In this document: positions 35,693-44,483 of the stretch, piece by piece
Layout of the letters: the number at the start of each line of letters is the position of its first letter
Numbering within the stretch: position 1 is the first letter of the stretch
Assembly: GCA_028280455.1 (NCBI GenBank)
Contig: JANQLT010000152.1
Location: 1-64,000, forward strand
Direction: 5' to 3'
Length of the DNA stretch: 64,000 nt
Source of the DNA: Kiloniellales bacterium
GTDB lineage: Bacteria > Pseudomonadota > Alphaproteobacteria > Kiloniellales > JAKSDN01
Program-made: the position numbers and the translations under genes
The notes under the pieces: model-generated
The model's database searches: none
The model's input: only the letters and a program-made list of their open reading frames with translations
What the model was told of the DNA's origin: nothing

Positions 35693-35754
35693 AGAGCGGA
35701 TTCACGAGATTAGGTGGAAGCACGGCGTGCTTCCACCTAATCCCGATCCGCTCT
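35693..35754 (-). terminator. large hairpin at the end of the transporter operon
   Basis: A 17-bp arm at 35708-35724 pairs perfectly with 35726-35742 around a single G, and an outer 9-bp arm (AGAGCGGAT at 35693-35701 with ATCCGCTCT at 35746-35754) encloses it. It ends within the stop codon of the last transporter gene, so it is a likely terminator of that leftward operon. Confidence 0.65.
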
Positions 35755-36784
35755 AGGCCGGCGCGGTCTCCCCGCCGGTCGACATGCCCTCGAGCCGCAG
35801 CTCCTCGGCGAAGTGGCAGGCGACGAAGTGCTCGTGGCCGGCCGGCTCCAGCTTCGGCTCCTCGCGGCGGCAGCGCTCCACCGCATGGGGGCAGCGGGTC
35901 TGGAACTTGCAGCCGGGCGGCGGGTTGGCCGGGCTCGGGATCTCGCCCTCCAGCTTCTGGGCCTGGCCGCTCTGGTCCGGGTCGAGCGAGGGGATCGCCG
36001 ACATCAGGGCCTTGGTATAGGGGTGCTTGGGCTCGCGGAAGAGGTCTCGGGTCGGCGCCGTCTCGACCAGCCGGCCCAGGTACATCACCGCCACGTGGTC
36101 GCAGGTGTGCGCCACCACGCTCAGGTCGTGGCTGATGAACAGGAAGGTGATGTCCATCTCTTTCTGCAGCGATTTCAGCAGGTTCAGGATGTCCGCTTGA
36201 ATCGACACATCAAGCGCGGCGACGCTCTCGTCGGCGACCAGGAACTTGGGCCGGCAGACCAGCGCCCGGGCGATGGAGATGCGCTGCCGCTGGCCGCCGG
36301 AGAAGGCGTGCGGGAAGCGCCGGAGGTGCTCCAGGTTGAGCCGGCACATGCCGGCGATCTCGCGCACCCGGGCGTCGGTCTCCTCGCGCGACTTGGTCAG
36401 CTTCATCACCTCCAGGGGCTCGGCGATGATGTCGCGCACGGTCATGCGCGGGCTCAGCGCCGCGTAGGGATCCTGGAAGATGAGCTGGGCGCGCTTGCGG
36501 TAGTCCTTCAGCTCGGCCTTGCCGATCTCGGCGACGTCGTAGTCGACCTCGCCGTCGTGGTAGCCGACCTTGCCGCTGGTGATCGGCACGGCCTTGAGGA
36601 TCGCCCGGCCGAGGGTGGTCTTGCCCGAGCCGCTTTCGCCGACCAGGCCGAAGAAGGAGCCGCGCGGAATGTCCAGGGTGATGTTCTCGACGGCGCGGAC
36701 CACCAGGTTGTCGCCCAGCCACTTGTTGCCGAGCTTGAAGTGGACGCAGAGGTCGCGGACGGAGACGGTCGGCCGCTCGCTCAT
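35753..36784 (-). CDS. oligopeptide-type ABC transporter ATPase (DppF/OppF class)
   Basis: 343 residues. Walker [15 protein letters not shown], the signature FSGGQRQRISIARAL and Walker B KFLVADESVAALD are intact, and the C-terminus has the oligopeptide-transporter HPY extension with the CKFQTRCPHAVERC cysteine motif. It pairs with the preceding ATPase. The ATG at 36784 overlaps the stop of that gene by 4 bp. The frame continues upstream on the same strand, but that part is the DppD-type gene in another frame. Ends in a hairpin terminator. Confidence 0.93.
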   Translation of the reverse strand: MSERPTVSVRDLCVHFKLGNKWLGDNLVVRAVENITLDIPRGSFFGLVGESGSGKTTLGRAILKAVPITSGKVGYHDGEVDYDVAEIGKAELKDYRKRAQLIFQDPYAALSPRMTVRDIIAEPLEVMKLTKSREETDARVREIAGMCRLNLEHLRRFPHAFSGGQRQRISIARALVCRPKFLVADESVAALDVSIQADILNLLKSLQKEMDITFLFISHDLSVVAHTCDHVAVMYLGRLVETAPTRDLFREPKHPYTKALMSAIPSLDPDQSGQAQKLEGEIPSPANPPPGCKFQTRCPHAVERCRREEPKLEPAGHEHFVACHFAEELRLEGMSTGGETAPA

Positions 36785-37794
36785 GCCGAGGCCCTCGTCT
36801 CGCCGGGGTCGCCGGCCTCGACCGCGAAGCAGGCGGCCTCGTGGCCGTCCGGCAGCCGGGTCGGGCCCGGCACGCTGCTCTCGCAGGTGCCGGCGATGCG
36901 CTGCGGGCAGCGGGTATGGAAGACGCAGCCGGCCGGCCGCTCGAGCGGGCTCGGGATGTCGCCCGGCACCGGCGTCAACGGCCGGTCCAGGTCCTCGAGC
37001 TTGGGCAGGGCGTTGAGCAGGCCTTGCGTGTAGGGATGGGCCGGCCGGCGGATCACCTGGCGCACCGCGCCGGTCTCCACCAGCTTGCCGAGGTACATCA
37101 CCGCGACCCGGTCGGCGGTCTGGGCGATCACGCCGAGGTCGTGGGTGATGAAGAGGATGCCCATGCCGAACTCGGACACCAGGTCCTTCATCAGGTCGAT
37201 GACCTGGGCCTGGATGGTCACGTCGAGCGCCGTGGTCGGCTCGTCGGCGATCAGCAGCTTCGGCTTGGTCGAAAGCGCCATGGCGATCATGGCCCGCTGG
37301 CGCATGCCGCCGGAGAACTCGAAGGCATACTGATCGAAGCGCCGCGCCGGCTCGGGGATCGAGACCCGGGCCAGCATGTCGATCGACAGCGCCTTGGCCT
37401 GCTTCTTGGTCATGTCGCTGTGCAGCATGAGCTGCTCGACCATCTGGTCGCCGATGGTGATGGCCGGGGCGAAGCTGGCCATGGGCTCCTGGAAGATCAT
37501 CGAGATGGCGCCGCCGCGCACGACCTTGAGCTCCCGCGAGGTCTTGAGCGACAGCACGTCGACCGGGCCGTCGTCGAGCATCAGGGTGATGCGGCTCTCC
37601 GGGCTGTAGTGCGCGTTGTCCGGGTTGAGCTGCATCAGCGACTTGGCGGTGACCGACTTGCCGGAGCCGGACTCGCCGACCAGGCCCAGGACCTCGCCCG
37701 GCTGGATCTCGAAGGAGACGCCGTCGACGGCGGTGACGCGGCCTTCGTCCGTGTCGAAGGCGAGGGTCAGGTTCTCGACGCGCAGCAGGGTCAT
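36781..37794 (-). CDS. oligopeptide-type ABC transporter ATPase (DppD/OppD class)
   Basis: 337 residues. Walker [16 protein letters not shown], signature [15 protein letters not shown], Walker [14 protein letters not shown], and the HPY end with [13 protein letters not shown]. Together with the DppF-type subunit it powers import through the two permeases upstream. The ATG at 37794 overlaps the stop of the permease gene (ATGA), and its own stop overlaps the start of the next ATPase. The order binding protein, permease, permease, ATPase, ATPase is canonical. Confidence 0.93.
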   Translation of the reverse strand: MTLLRVENLTLAFDTDEGRVTAVDGVSFEIQPGEVLGLVGESGSGKSVTAKSLMQLNPDNAHYSPESRITLMLDDGPVDVLSLKTSRELKVVRGGAISMIFQEPMASFAPAITIGDQMVEQLMLHSDMTKKQAKALSIDMLARVSIPEPARRFDQYAFEFSGGMRQRAMIAMALSTKPKLLIADEPTTALDVTIQAQVIDLMKDLVSEFGMGILFITHDLGVIAQTADRVAVMYLGKLVETGAVRQVIRRPAHPYTQGLLNALPKLEDLDRPLTPVPGDIPSPLERPAGCVFHTRCPQRIAGTCESSVPGPTRLPDGHEAACFAVEAGDPGETRASA

Positions 37795-38993
37795 TTGCGG
37801 GTGTCCGCATAGGGATCGGCCGCGTCGCGCAGCCCGTCGCCGACGAAGACGAAGGCCAGGACCAGCACGATGAAGAAGACCGCGGGGATGAAGTACCACT
37901 GGTAATTCAGCAGCACGTCGGCCTTGGAGACGTTCTGCAGCAGCACGCCGAGGCTGTTGACCGGGTCCTTGAGGCCGAGGCCGATGAAGCTCAGCGCGGT
38001 CTCGGAGAGCACCATGTAGGGGAAGGAGATCACCAGGTCGACGATGATGTAGCTGGTGAAGCTCGGCAGCAGGTGGCGGCGGATGACGTGGTTCGCCGGC
38101 GCGCCGCAGAGCTGGGCGGCCAGCACGTATTCCTGATTGCGCTCGGAGAGCAGGTGGGTGCGCACCCGCCGCGCCAGGGTCGGCCAGCCGATGAAGCCGA
38201 GGATGATGGAGATGAAGAAGAAGCGCGTCTCCGAGCTCCACTCCTGCGGCACGAAGGCGGCCAGGGCCATGAACAGCGGGATCGCCGGCACGGTTCGGAC
38301 AGCATCGGTGATCATCTGCAGCACGGAATCGATCCAGCCGCCGTAGTAGCCGGAGACGCCGCCGATCACGAGCGCCATGATGAAGGCGATGAAGACGCCG
38401 ATCGTGCCGACCGCGAGCGAGGTGTAGATGGCGTGCAGGGTCCGCGAGAAGATGTCCTTGCCCGAGGCGTCGGTGCCGAAGATGTGGATCTTGCCGTCCC
38501 GGACCCCGAAGAGGTGGGTCGTCGAGGTGAAGAGCTTGAACTGCAGGTCGAAGCTGTCGCCCGGCATGTCGAAGTTGAAGTCGATCAGGCTGTACTCCCA
38601 GCCGTCGACGAAGAACTCGAGATAGAGCCGCTCCTCGGTGTTGATCTTGGTGACCCAGCGGAAATTGGTCTCGATGGAGCGGGTGCGCTCGACGCCGTAG
38701 ATGAAGGGCCGCGCCGAGAAGCCGTTGTGGTCCCAGAACATCGGGATCTGCGGCGCGCCGTTCTCGTAGTCCTTGTTGCGGCCGGCGATGGTCGGGTCGT
38801 AGGGCGACAGGAAGGGCGCGAAGATACCCATCAGGACCAGGACGACGAGCACGGCGCCGGCGATCATGGCCGAGCGGTTCTTGCGGAAACGGGCCCAGAT
38901 GAGCTGCGTCTGGGAGGCCGTGAAGTAGGCTTCCTTGCGCTTGCGCTCGCTGGCGCTTTCGAGCCCGCCCGGCGTCTCGGTGATGTCGGTCAT
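37791..38993 (-). CDS. oligopeptide-type ABC transporter permease (DppC class) with large periplasmic insertion
   Basis: 400 residues, about 100 more than normal DppC. The first helix is at residues ~40-62 (SAMIAGAVLVVLVLMGIFAPF), then a ~120-residue loop (from the PYDPTIAG region to GTDASGKDIFSR) precedes the remaining helices and the EAA loop (FIGWPTLARRVRTHLLSE). The TDASGKDIFSR segment is typical of DppC. The long loop, which holds FYWDH-like and beta-strand-rich sequence, probably faces the periplasm and could touch the binding protein. Overlaps both neighbours by 4 bp. Confidence 0.9.
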   Translation of the reverse strand: MTDITETPGGLESASERKRKEAYFTASQTQLIWARFRKNRSAMIAGAVLVVLVLMGIFAPFLSPYDPTIAGRNKDYENGAPQIPMFWDHNGFSARPFIYGVERTRSIETNFRWVTKINTEERLYLEFFVDGWEYSLIDFNFDMPGDSFDLQFKLFTSTTHLFGVRDGKIHIFGTDASGKDIFSRTLHAIYTSLAVGTIGVFIAFIMALVIGGVSGYYGGWIDSVLQMITDAVRTVPAIPLFMALAAFVPQEWSSETRFFFISIILGFIGWPTLARRVRTHLLSERNQEYVLAAQLCGAPANHVIRRHLLPSFTSYIIVDLVISFPYMVLSETALSFIGLGLKDPVNSLGVLLQNVSKADVLLNYQWYFIPAVFFIVLVLAFVFVGDGLRDAADPYADTRK

Positions 38994-39997
38994 GCCAGCA
39001 TCCCCTTGCGGACCCGCGGATCGACCAGCGCCAGCAGCACGTCGGTCATGAAGTTGAGGGCGACGATGGAAGCGGTCAGCAGGAAGATGATCGCCCCGGC
39101 GAGCTGCTGGTCGTTGGAGCGGGCCAGCGCCTCGATCAGCAGCGCGCCGGAATCGGTCAGGGTCATGATCAGCGCCACGATCGGCAGCTCGTTGAAGATG
39201 CGGTTCAGGTCGAAGCCCAGGGAGTTGAAGATCGGCCCGAGGGCGTGGCGCGCCGGGTAGCGCCAGAGCAGGCGCCGGCCGGAGATGCCGCGGGCCGCGG
39301 CGGCCGTGACGTAGAGCTTGCCGATCTCGTCCGACATCAGGGCGCGCACGGTCTGCAGCGCGAAGGCCGTCGCCGACCAGCCGAGGATGATCACCGGCAG
39401 CCAGGCGCGGCTCAGGAAGTCGAGGAACTTGTCGAACGACCAGGGGGCGTCGCGGAACTCCTTACTGAACAGGCCGGTCAGGGTGTCGCCGAACATCACG
39501 GTGGAGATCAGGATGATGATCAGCGCCAGCAGGAAGTTCGGCATCGCCAGGCCCAGGTAGCTGACGAAGCGCAGCACGTTGTTCAGGAAGGGGCTCTTGG
39601 AGGTCGCCGCCAGGATGCCGACGGGGATGGCGATGAGGTAGGCGAAGACCAGGGCGGCGAGGCAGATGCCGAGGCTGATCAGGAACTTGTCGCCGAGCAG
39701 GTTGTTGATCTGCATGCGCAAGATGCAGCTTTCGCCGAAATCGCCATGCATGAAGACGTTGCCGAGCCAGGTCACCCAGCGCTCGATAAAGGGCCGGTCG
39801 AGGCCGAGGCGAATCCGCTCCGCCTCGATGTCCTCGACGGTGATCGACTGGCCTTGGGTGTTCTTGAAGGCGAGATAGCGCTCGGCGCAGTCGCCGGGCA
39901 CCATCTCCATCAGCGTGAAGACGATCAGCGAGACCAGCAGCAGCGTGAAGACCGCCATGGCGGCCCGTCTGACGGCGAAGCGGGCGAACACCAGCAT
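38990..39997 (-). CDS. oligopeptide-type ABC transporter permease (DppB class)
   Basis: 335 residues with six helices; the N-terminal RRAAMAVFTLLLVSLIVFTLM is the usual first helix of DppB-type permeases, and the ALQTVRALMSDEIGKLYVTAA region includes the EAA loop that contacts the ATPase. It is 134 bases after the binding-protein gene, with a hairpin at 40068-40098 in between, and overlaps the start of the second permease by 4 bp. It forms the translocation channel in the inner membrane. Confidence 0.92.
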   Translation of the reverse strand: MLVFARFAVRRAAMAVFTLLLVSLIVFTLMEMVPGDCAERYLAFKNTQGQSITVEDIEAERIRLGLDRPFIERWVTWLGNVFMHGDFGESCILRMQINNLLGDKFLISLGICLAALVFAYLIAIPVGILAATSKSPFLNNVLRFVSYLGLAMPNFLLALIIILISTVMFGDTLTGLFSKEFRDAPWSFDKFLDFLSRAWLPVIILGWSATAFALQTVRALMSDEIGKLYVTAAAARGISGRRLLWRYPARHALGPIFNSLGFDLNRIFNELPIVALIMTLTDSGALLIEALARSNDQQLAGAIIFLLTASIVALNFMTDVLLALVDPRVRKGMLA

Positions 39998-40067
39998 CCG
40001 CGACCGTCCTCCTAGCCCTCTAGCGATCCCCGACCGAACACTCTAGGACCGCAATGCCGCTTGAGGA

Positions 40068-40098
40068 AGCGGGCGCCCCCGAGAAGAGGGCGCCCGCT
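40068..40098 (-). terminator. intercistronic hairpin after the binding-protein gene
   Basis: AGCGGGCGCCC at 40068-40078 pairs exactly with GGGCGCCCGCT at 40088-40098, 34 bases beyond the binding-protein stop. In such operons a hairpin here stabilises the upstream mRNA or stops part of the transcription, giving more binding protein than permease. Confidence 0.55.
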
Positions 40099-40131
40099 CC
40101 AGATCCGGCTTGGCGCGCGGTCCCTGGCCCC

Positions 40132-42192
40132 TCAGCTCTCGTCAGCCAGGTACCACTGCTGCGGACGGTAGGGGTAGGTCCGGTAGTACTCGTAGGACCA
40201 GGTCTTGAACTCCGGGAAGTTGGTCAGCGCGTTGCGGTGATAGATCGGGTTCGGCGCCTGCACGACGCCGAGGAACAGCAGGTTCCCGGTCATGTTCTCG
40301 ACCAGCCGCGCGCCCAGCGTGGACTGCTCGTCGCTGCCCGGCTGGCTCGACTGGAAGGCGTTGATGTCGGCGATAAGCTGATCGACGAAGGGCGGCGGCT
40401 TGACGCCCTTGGCGCCGTTGGAGTCGATGTACTCGGCCCACAGCATGCCGGTGCGATGGTCGAAATAGCCATCGTAGGGCGGCACGAAGAGCGTATTGTT
40501 GCCGAGCACGATGGACAGGGGCTGGCCCTTGATCCACATGCCGACGTCGAGCTGGTTGGAGGACTGCGCCGAGCGGTACTCGTCCGGCGTGACCTCCTTC
40601 ACGGCGGTCTTGATGCCGACGTTGGCCCAGTGCTGGCCGACCAGCTCGACCACCTGGCCGGGCAGGCCCTGGGTGGCGAACTGCAGGTTCAGGGCCAGCT
40701 TCTGGCCGTTCGGCAGCTCGCGGAAGCCGTCGCCGTCCTTGTCCATCATGCCGATCTCGTCCAACAGCTTGTTGGCCTGATCGGGGTCATGCTGGGCGTA
40801 GAACTTCAGCCACTTGGGATCGACGAAGTCCGGCTCCGGCGCGAAGCCGACATACTGCCGCGGCACGCCGAGACCGAAGTAGGCCAGCTCGTTGATCTCC
40901 TCGCGGTTCATCGCCAGCGACATGGCCTTGCGGAAGCGGATGTCGCCGAAGACCTTGCGCTTCTCCTCGTCGAAGGAGGTGACGTTGAAGGAGAAGGTCG
41001 GCGAGGCGATGGTCGGCTTGAGGTGGACGGTGTAGTCGCCCTTCTCCTGGTTCTCCAGGAGCAACGGGGCCGAGGGAAGCTGCAGGGACTGCGACTTGTA
41101 GTCCACCTCGGCGTTGACCAGCTTCAGGATCCGGACCTCGTTCTCGTTGATGTAGACCTCGTCCTGACGGTCGATGTAGGGGAGCTGGTTGCCGGCCGTG
41201 TCGACCATGTGGAAGTAGGGGTTGGCCACCAGGTGCCGGCCCTCGGTGTTCTCCTTCACCATGATGTGGCTTTCGAGGGTCGGCGCGGTCGCCTTGGGCA
41301 GGCTGGCGACCTGGTCCGGCAGGCTCAGCATGGGCGTCGCCGTGTCGGTCCAGTCGGAGCTGCCGTAGTAGGCGGCGATGGCCGCGTAGCCGTTCTCGAA
41401 GCCGAGCGCCTGGGCCGCCTTGTCGGCGTCACCGCTGATATCCGGGTGGAACTGACCCAGGAAGTGCTTCGGCTGGAAGGGCTGGGCGTAGGAGGTCGCG
41501 AAGTGCGCCAGCAGGCCCGGCTTGGGGGCGGGCAGGTTGAAGCGCACCGTCTGCGCGTCGATCACGTCGACTGTCATGGGCTCGCCGGCGACCAGGACGT
41601 AGTCCTTGGGCTTGGCGATGACGTTCTCGTCGAGCGCCAGGTTGTCGTACCAGAACTTGACGTCGTCGGCCGTGAAGGGCGCGCCGTCCGACCACTTGTG
41701 GCCCTTGCGCAGGGTGAAGGTGATCTGGGTGAAGTCGTCGTTCCATTGCCAGCTCTTGGCGACGTTGGGGACGATGGTCACCAGGTCGTCGGCGTAGCGC
41801 ACCAGGTTGACGTGGCGGACCGACAGGAAGTCGGAGGTGCCGGCCTCGCTGGCGTTGGACAGAGCGTCGAGGGTGCCGCCATAGCGGCCGATCTCCTCGT
41901 ATGGCGCCACGACCAGAGGCTCTTCCGGCAAGCGCTCGGCGAGCGGCGGCAGCGACGGGTTGCCCTGGATCTCGCCGTTGAGCTCGGCGATAGACGGGTT
42001 CTCCTGGAAGCTCAGCGTGCAGCCGGCGGCCGACTCGAACTCCTTCAGATCGAACTGCTGGGGAAAGGCGCTGGACAGGCCCTTCATGTCAGCGACCGTG
42101 ACTTGCGGGCAATCGGCGGCCGAAGCCGTGCCGAAGGACGCCAGGTAAAGGCACGCGGCGGAGACGCCCGCGATGAGAGTCGCGCGTTTCAT
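40132..42192 (-). CDS. family-5 ABC transporter substrate-binding protein of the operon
   Basis: 686 residues, starting at the ATG at 42192 with GGGAGGTAG upstream, and a signal peptide (MKRATLIAGVSAACLYLASF..., cleaving after ASA). The family signature is WSDGAPFTADDVKFWYDN, and the LPEEPLVVAPYEEIGRYGG stretch is the start of the fold. It is longer than typical because of an N-terminal domain of about 70 residues, also seen in the orphan protein at 8507-10462 (LPPIDQRLPKSPRIV). It likely captures a small peptide or amide and hands it to the permeases downstream. The putative TPP decarboxylase lies upstream on the same strand. Confidence 0.92.
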   Translation of the reverse strand: MKRATLIAGVSAACLYLASFGTASAADCPQVTVADMKGLSSAFPQQFDLKEFESAAGCTLSFQENPSIAELNGEIQGNPSLPPLAERLPEEPLVVAPYEEIGRYGGTLDALSNASEAGTSDFLSVRHVNLVRYADDLVTIVPNVAKSWQWNDDFTQITFTLRKGHKWSDGAPFTADDVKFWYDNLALDENVIAKPKDYVLVAGEPMTVDVIDAQTVRFNLPAPKPGLLAHFATSYAQPFQPKHFLGQFHPDISGDADKAAQALGFENGYAAIAAYYGSSDWTDTATPMLSLPDQVASLPKATAPTLESHIMVKENTEGRHLVANPYFHMVDTAGNQLPYIDRQDEVYINENEVRILKLVNAEVDYKSQSLQLPSAPLLLENQEKGDYTVHLKPTIASPTFSFNVTSFDEEKRKVFGDIRFRKAMSLAMNREEINELAYFGLGVPRQYVGFAPEPDFVDPKWLKFYAQHDPDQANKLLDEIGMMDKDGDGFRELPNGQKLALNLQFATQGLPGQVVELVGQHWANVGIKTAVKEVTPDEYRSAQSSNQLDVGMWIKGQPLSIVLGNNTLFVPPYDGYFDHRTGMLWAEYIDSNGAKGVKPPPFVDQLIADINAFQSSQPGSDEQSTLGARLVENMTGNLLFLGVVQAPNPIYHRNALTNFPEFKTWSYEYYRTYPYRPQQWYLADES

Positions 42193-42373
42193 TGCAACTA
42201 CCTCCCGGTTGGAGATCTGGGTTGATTTGTGGCCGAGCTGAAGGCGGTCGAAGCCCCGAAAACCCCCCTTCGACGGCGGTACTCTAGGTCTCAAACATGA
42301 CAGTTACGTGACAGAACGATAACAGCTTGGCGCGCCCTTGGATAGCCTCCAAAATCTCCAAGCCTGCGACTAA

Positions 42374-42396
42374 CTATTTGAAATCGTTAAATAGTC
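42374..42396. promoter_or_regulatory. possible operator upstream of the binding-protein gene
   Basis: ACTATTT at 42374-42380 is the reverse complement of AAATAGT at 42390-42396 in an AT-rich stretch about 180 bases upstream of the transporter start. It could be a regulator site or an upstream promoter element; there is no other support. Confidence 0.3.
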
Positions 42397-42404
42397 TACA
42401 GCAG

Positions 42405-44054
42405 CTAAGTGCGATCGGCGAGCCCCTCGCGCAGCTCGATCAGGGTCGGGCCGTCCTTTTGTGACAGCGCCTCGGCGAGATCGGCCCGGAAGGCTTCGAG
42501 GCTCTCCGGCCGGCGGCTGCGGCAGCCGTAGGCCTCGGCCAGGGCGCAGAAATCGGGGCTGTGCAGGTCGACCCCGAGGGGCGGGATGCCTTTCTGCAGC
42601 ATCTCGTCACGAATCTGGCCCAAGCGGTTGTTATTCCACAGAACGATGGCGATCGGCAGGCGCTGCTCGACGGCCGTCGCCAGCTCCTGGCCGGTGTAGA
42701 GCAGGCCGTGGTCGCCGACCAGGGCGACGACCGGCCGCTCCGGCGCCGCCAGGGCGCCGCCGACCGCCGCCGGCACGGCGTAGCCCAGGGTCCCGAAGCC
42801 GGCCGGGTAGTTCCAGCCGCCCTGGCTGCGCACCGGGAAGAGCAGGTTGGCGCTGTAGGCGATCTGGGTCATGTCGGCGAAGACGGCGGCCTCGTCGGGC
42901 AGCACGGCGCGCAGGCTGTTCAGGATCCGCTCGTGCTCCCGCTCGGCCTCGCCGAGCTCGCCGCGCAGGCCGCGGCGCAGCGCCTCGACCGTCTCGACGG
43001 CACCCTCGGCGCGCGCCGGCGGCGGGCCATCGCCAAGGCCCTCCAGCAGCGCCGCGAGCGTGCTGCCGGCATCGGCGAGCAGGGCGACCTCGGCCGGATA
43101 GAGGTCCGACATCTTGGCCGGGTCGAGGTCGACGCGGATGATCCGGCCGCTGATCTCCAGGCTGTCCTGCAGGCTATCGGTCGGCGCCATCTCGCTGCCG
43201 ACCACCAGCAGGACGTCGGCCTCGGCCACCAGGTCGCGGCCGAAGCGGCTCCAAAGCACGAAGCCCGCGCAGCGGCTCGAGTCGTCCGGGACCAGGCCCT
43301 TGCCGGCGATGCTGGCCAGCAGCGGCGCGTCGAGGCGCTCGGCCAGGCGCTGCAGGGCCGGGCCGCAGTCCCGGGCGCCGCCGCCGAACAGGATCACCGG
43401 GCGCCGGGCGCCGCGCAGCAGGGCGAGGGCACTCTCGACCGCGGCCGGCTGCGGCGCCGGCGGGCCGGCCGGCCGGCGGACGCGCCAATCGCCCTCGGCC
43501 GGCAGCTCCTGGAGGTCGATCGGCAGCTCGATGTGCACCGGCCGCGGCCGGCCGCTCTCGAAGACGGTGAAGGCCCGGGCCATCAGGTCGGGCAGGTCGG
43601 CGGGCGACAGGGCCGTGGCGCTGAAGGCGGTGATCGGCGCGGTCAGGGCGCGCTGGTCGCTGATCTCGTGCAGGTGGCCCCAGCCCTTGCCGAGATGATG
43701 GCGCGCGTTGACCGCCGAGATCGCCAGCAGCGGGATCGAGTCCGCGTAGGCCTCGCCGATCGCCGTCGCCGCGTTGGTCACGCCCGGCCCGGTGATCAGG
43801 CAGCAGACGCCGGGCTTGCCGGACAGCCGGGCATAGCCGTCGGCCATGAAGGCGGCGCCTTGCTCGTGTCGGGTGAGGACGTGGCGGATGCCGCTACCGG
43901 CGAGCCCGCGGTAGAGCTCGAGGCTATGCACGCCGGGAATACCGAATACCAGCTCGACGCCGTAGGCCTCGAGCAGCGCCGCCAGGGCCTGGCCGCAATT
44001 GGCCAGAGATTCCGGGCCTCTCGGCCCCAATTCGCTGATTGCCGCGTCGCTCAT
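42405..44054 (-). CDS. TPP-dependent enzyme, probably 5-guanidino-2-oxopentanoate decarboxylase-like
   Basis: 549 residues of the acetolactate synthase/pyruvate oxidase fold. The N-terminal part has VELVFGIPGVHSLELYRGL and the RHEQGAAFMADGYAR motif with the catalytic glutamate. The C-terminal part has the TPP site starting GDHGLLYTGQELATAVEQ and ending in IVLWNNNRLGQI. This size and the G(I/N)P-x-H-SLELYRG form resemble AruI, which decarboxylates 5-guanidino-2-oxopentanoate in the arginine transaminase pathway; acetolactate synthase would be another possibility, but no small subunit is present. Leftward, 210 bases before the transporter genes. The start ATG at 44054 has no strong ribosome binding site. 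Confidence 0.78.
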   Translation of the reverse strand: MSDAAISELGPRGPESLANCGQALAALLEAYGVELVFGIPGVHSLELYRGLAGSGIRHVLTRHEQGAAFMADGYARLSGKPGVCCLITGPGVTNAATAIGEAYADSIPLLAISAVNARHHLGKGWGHLHEISDQRALTAPITAFSATALSPADLPDLMARAFTVFESGRPRPVHIELPIDLQELPAEGDWRVRRPAGPPAPQPAAVESALALLRGARRPVILFGGGARDCGPALQRLAERLDAPLLASIAGKGLVPDDSSRCAGFVLWSRFGRDLVAEADVLLVVGSEMAPTDSLQDSLEISGRIIRVDLDPAKMSDLYPAEVALLADAGSTLAALLEGLGDGPPPARAEGAVETVEALRRGLRGELGEAEREHERILNSLRAVLPDEAAVFADMTQIAYSANLLFPVRSQGGWNYPAGFGTLGYAVPAAVGGALAAPERPVVALVGDHGLLYTGQELATAVEQRLPIAIVLWNNNRLGQIRDEMLQKGIPPLGVDLHSPDFCALAEAYGCRSRRPESLEAFRADLAEALSQKDGPTLIELREGLADRT

Positions 44055-44172
44055 GGCTCGTCGCTCCAGGCCCTCTGATTTCCGATCGCGAGCTTAAGGA
44101 AGCATCATCCTTAACGCAGCGGAAAGACTCTTTCGGCACAATGGCGATCTGGCCGGGCAAAGGAGTGCCGCC

Positions 44173-44352
44173 ATGGACCGCAAGCTCGAGACTCTGATCG
44201 CCGCCTTGAAGCTGATCGAACAGCATGGCGACGCGGCCTATGCCTACGCCAACCGCCGGGAAGCCAGCCGCGCGGCCGACGGCCGGGCCGACCTGGCCGA
44301 GCTCTGGAAGATGGTCAAGCAGGCGATCCTGGAAGTCCGCGCCACCGCCTGA
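44173..44352 (+). CDS. small conserved-looking protein of 59 residues
   Basis: Not recognised. AAAGGAG sits ten bases before the ATG at 44173, codon bias is typical of the surrounding genes, and the product (MDRKLETLIAALKLIEQHGD at the start, then an Arg/Ala-rich middle and WKMVKQAILEVRATA) is predicted to be helical. It stands alone between the TPP enzyme (divergent) and the OmpA-type lipoprotein. No signal peptide, so cytoplasmic. Confidence 0.62.
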   Translation: MDRKLETLIAALKLIEQHGDAAYAYANRREASRAADGRADLAELWKMVKQAILEVRATA

Positions 44353-44483
44353 GCGCGCCCCGACCCCGACAAGGCCCCCGACGTTTCGCGACGAGAGGCC
44401 CCGGCGCCCCGATTGCCGGGCTTTGAGCGTTGGCGTAGTCTGCCGACGGCAATAGGATTCGGCAGTGAACGGGGGGAGCCGGC

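Noticed and set aside
40054-42225. 723-codon frame opposite the transporter binding protein
   Set aside because: Composition is an inverse of the sense gene and no start signal or domain is visible.
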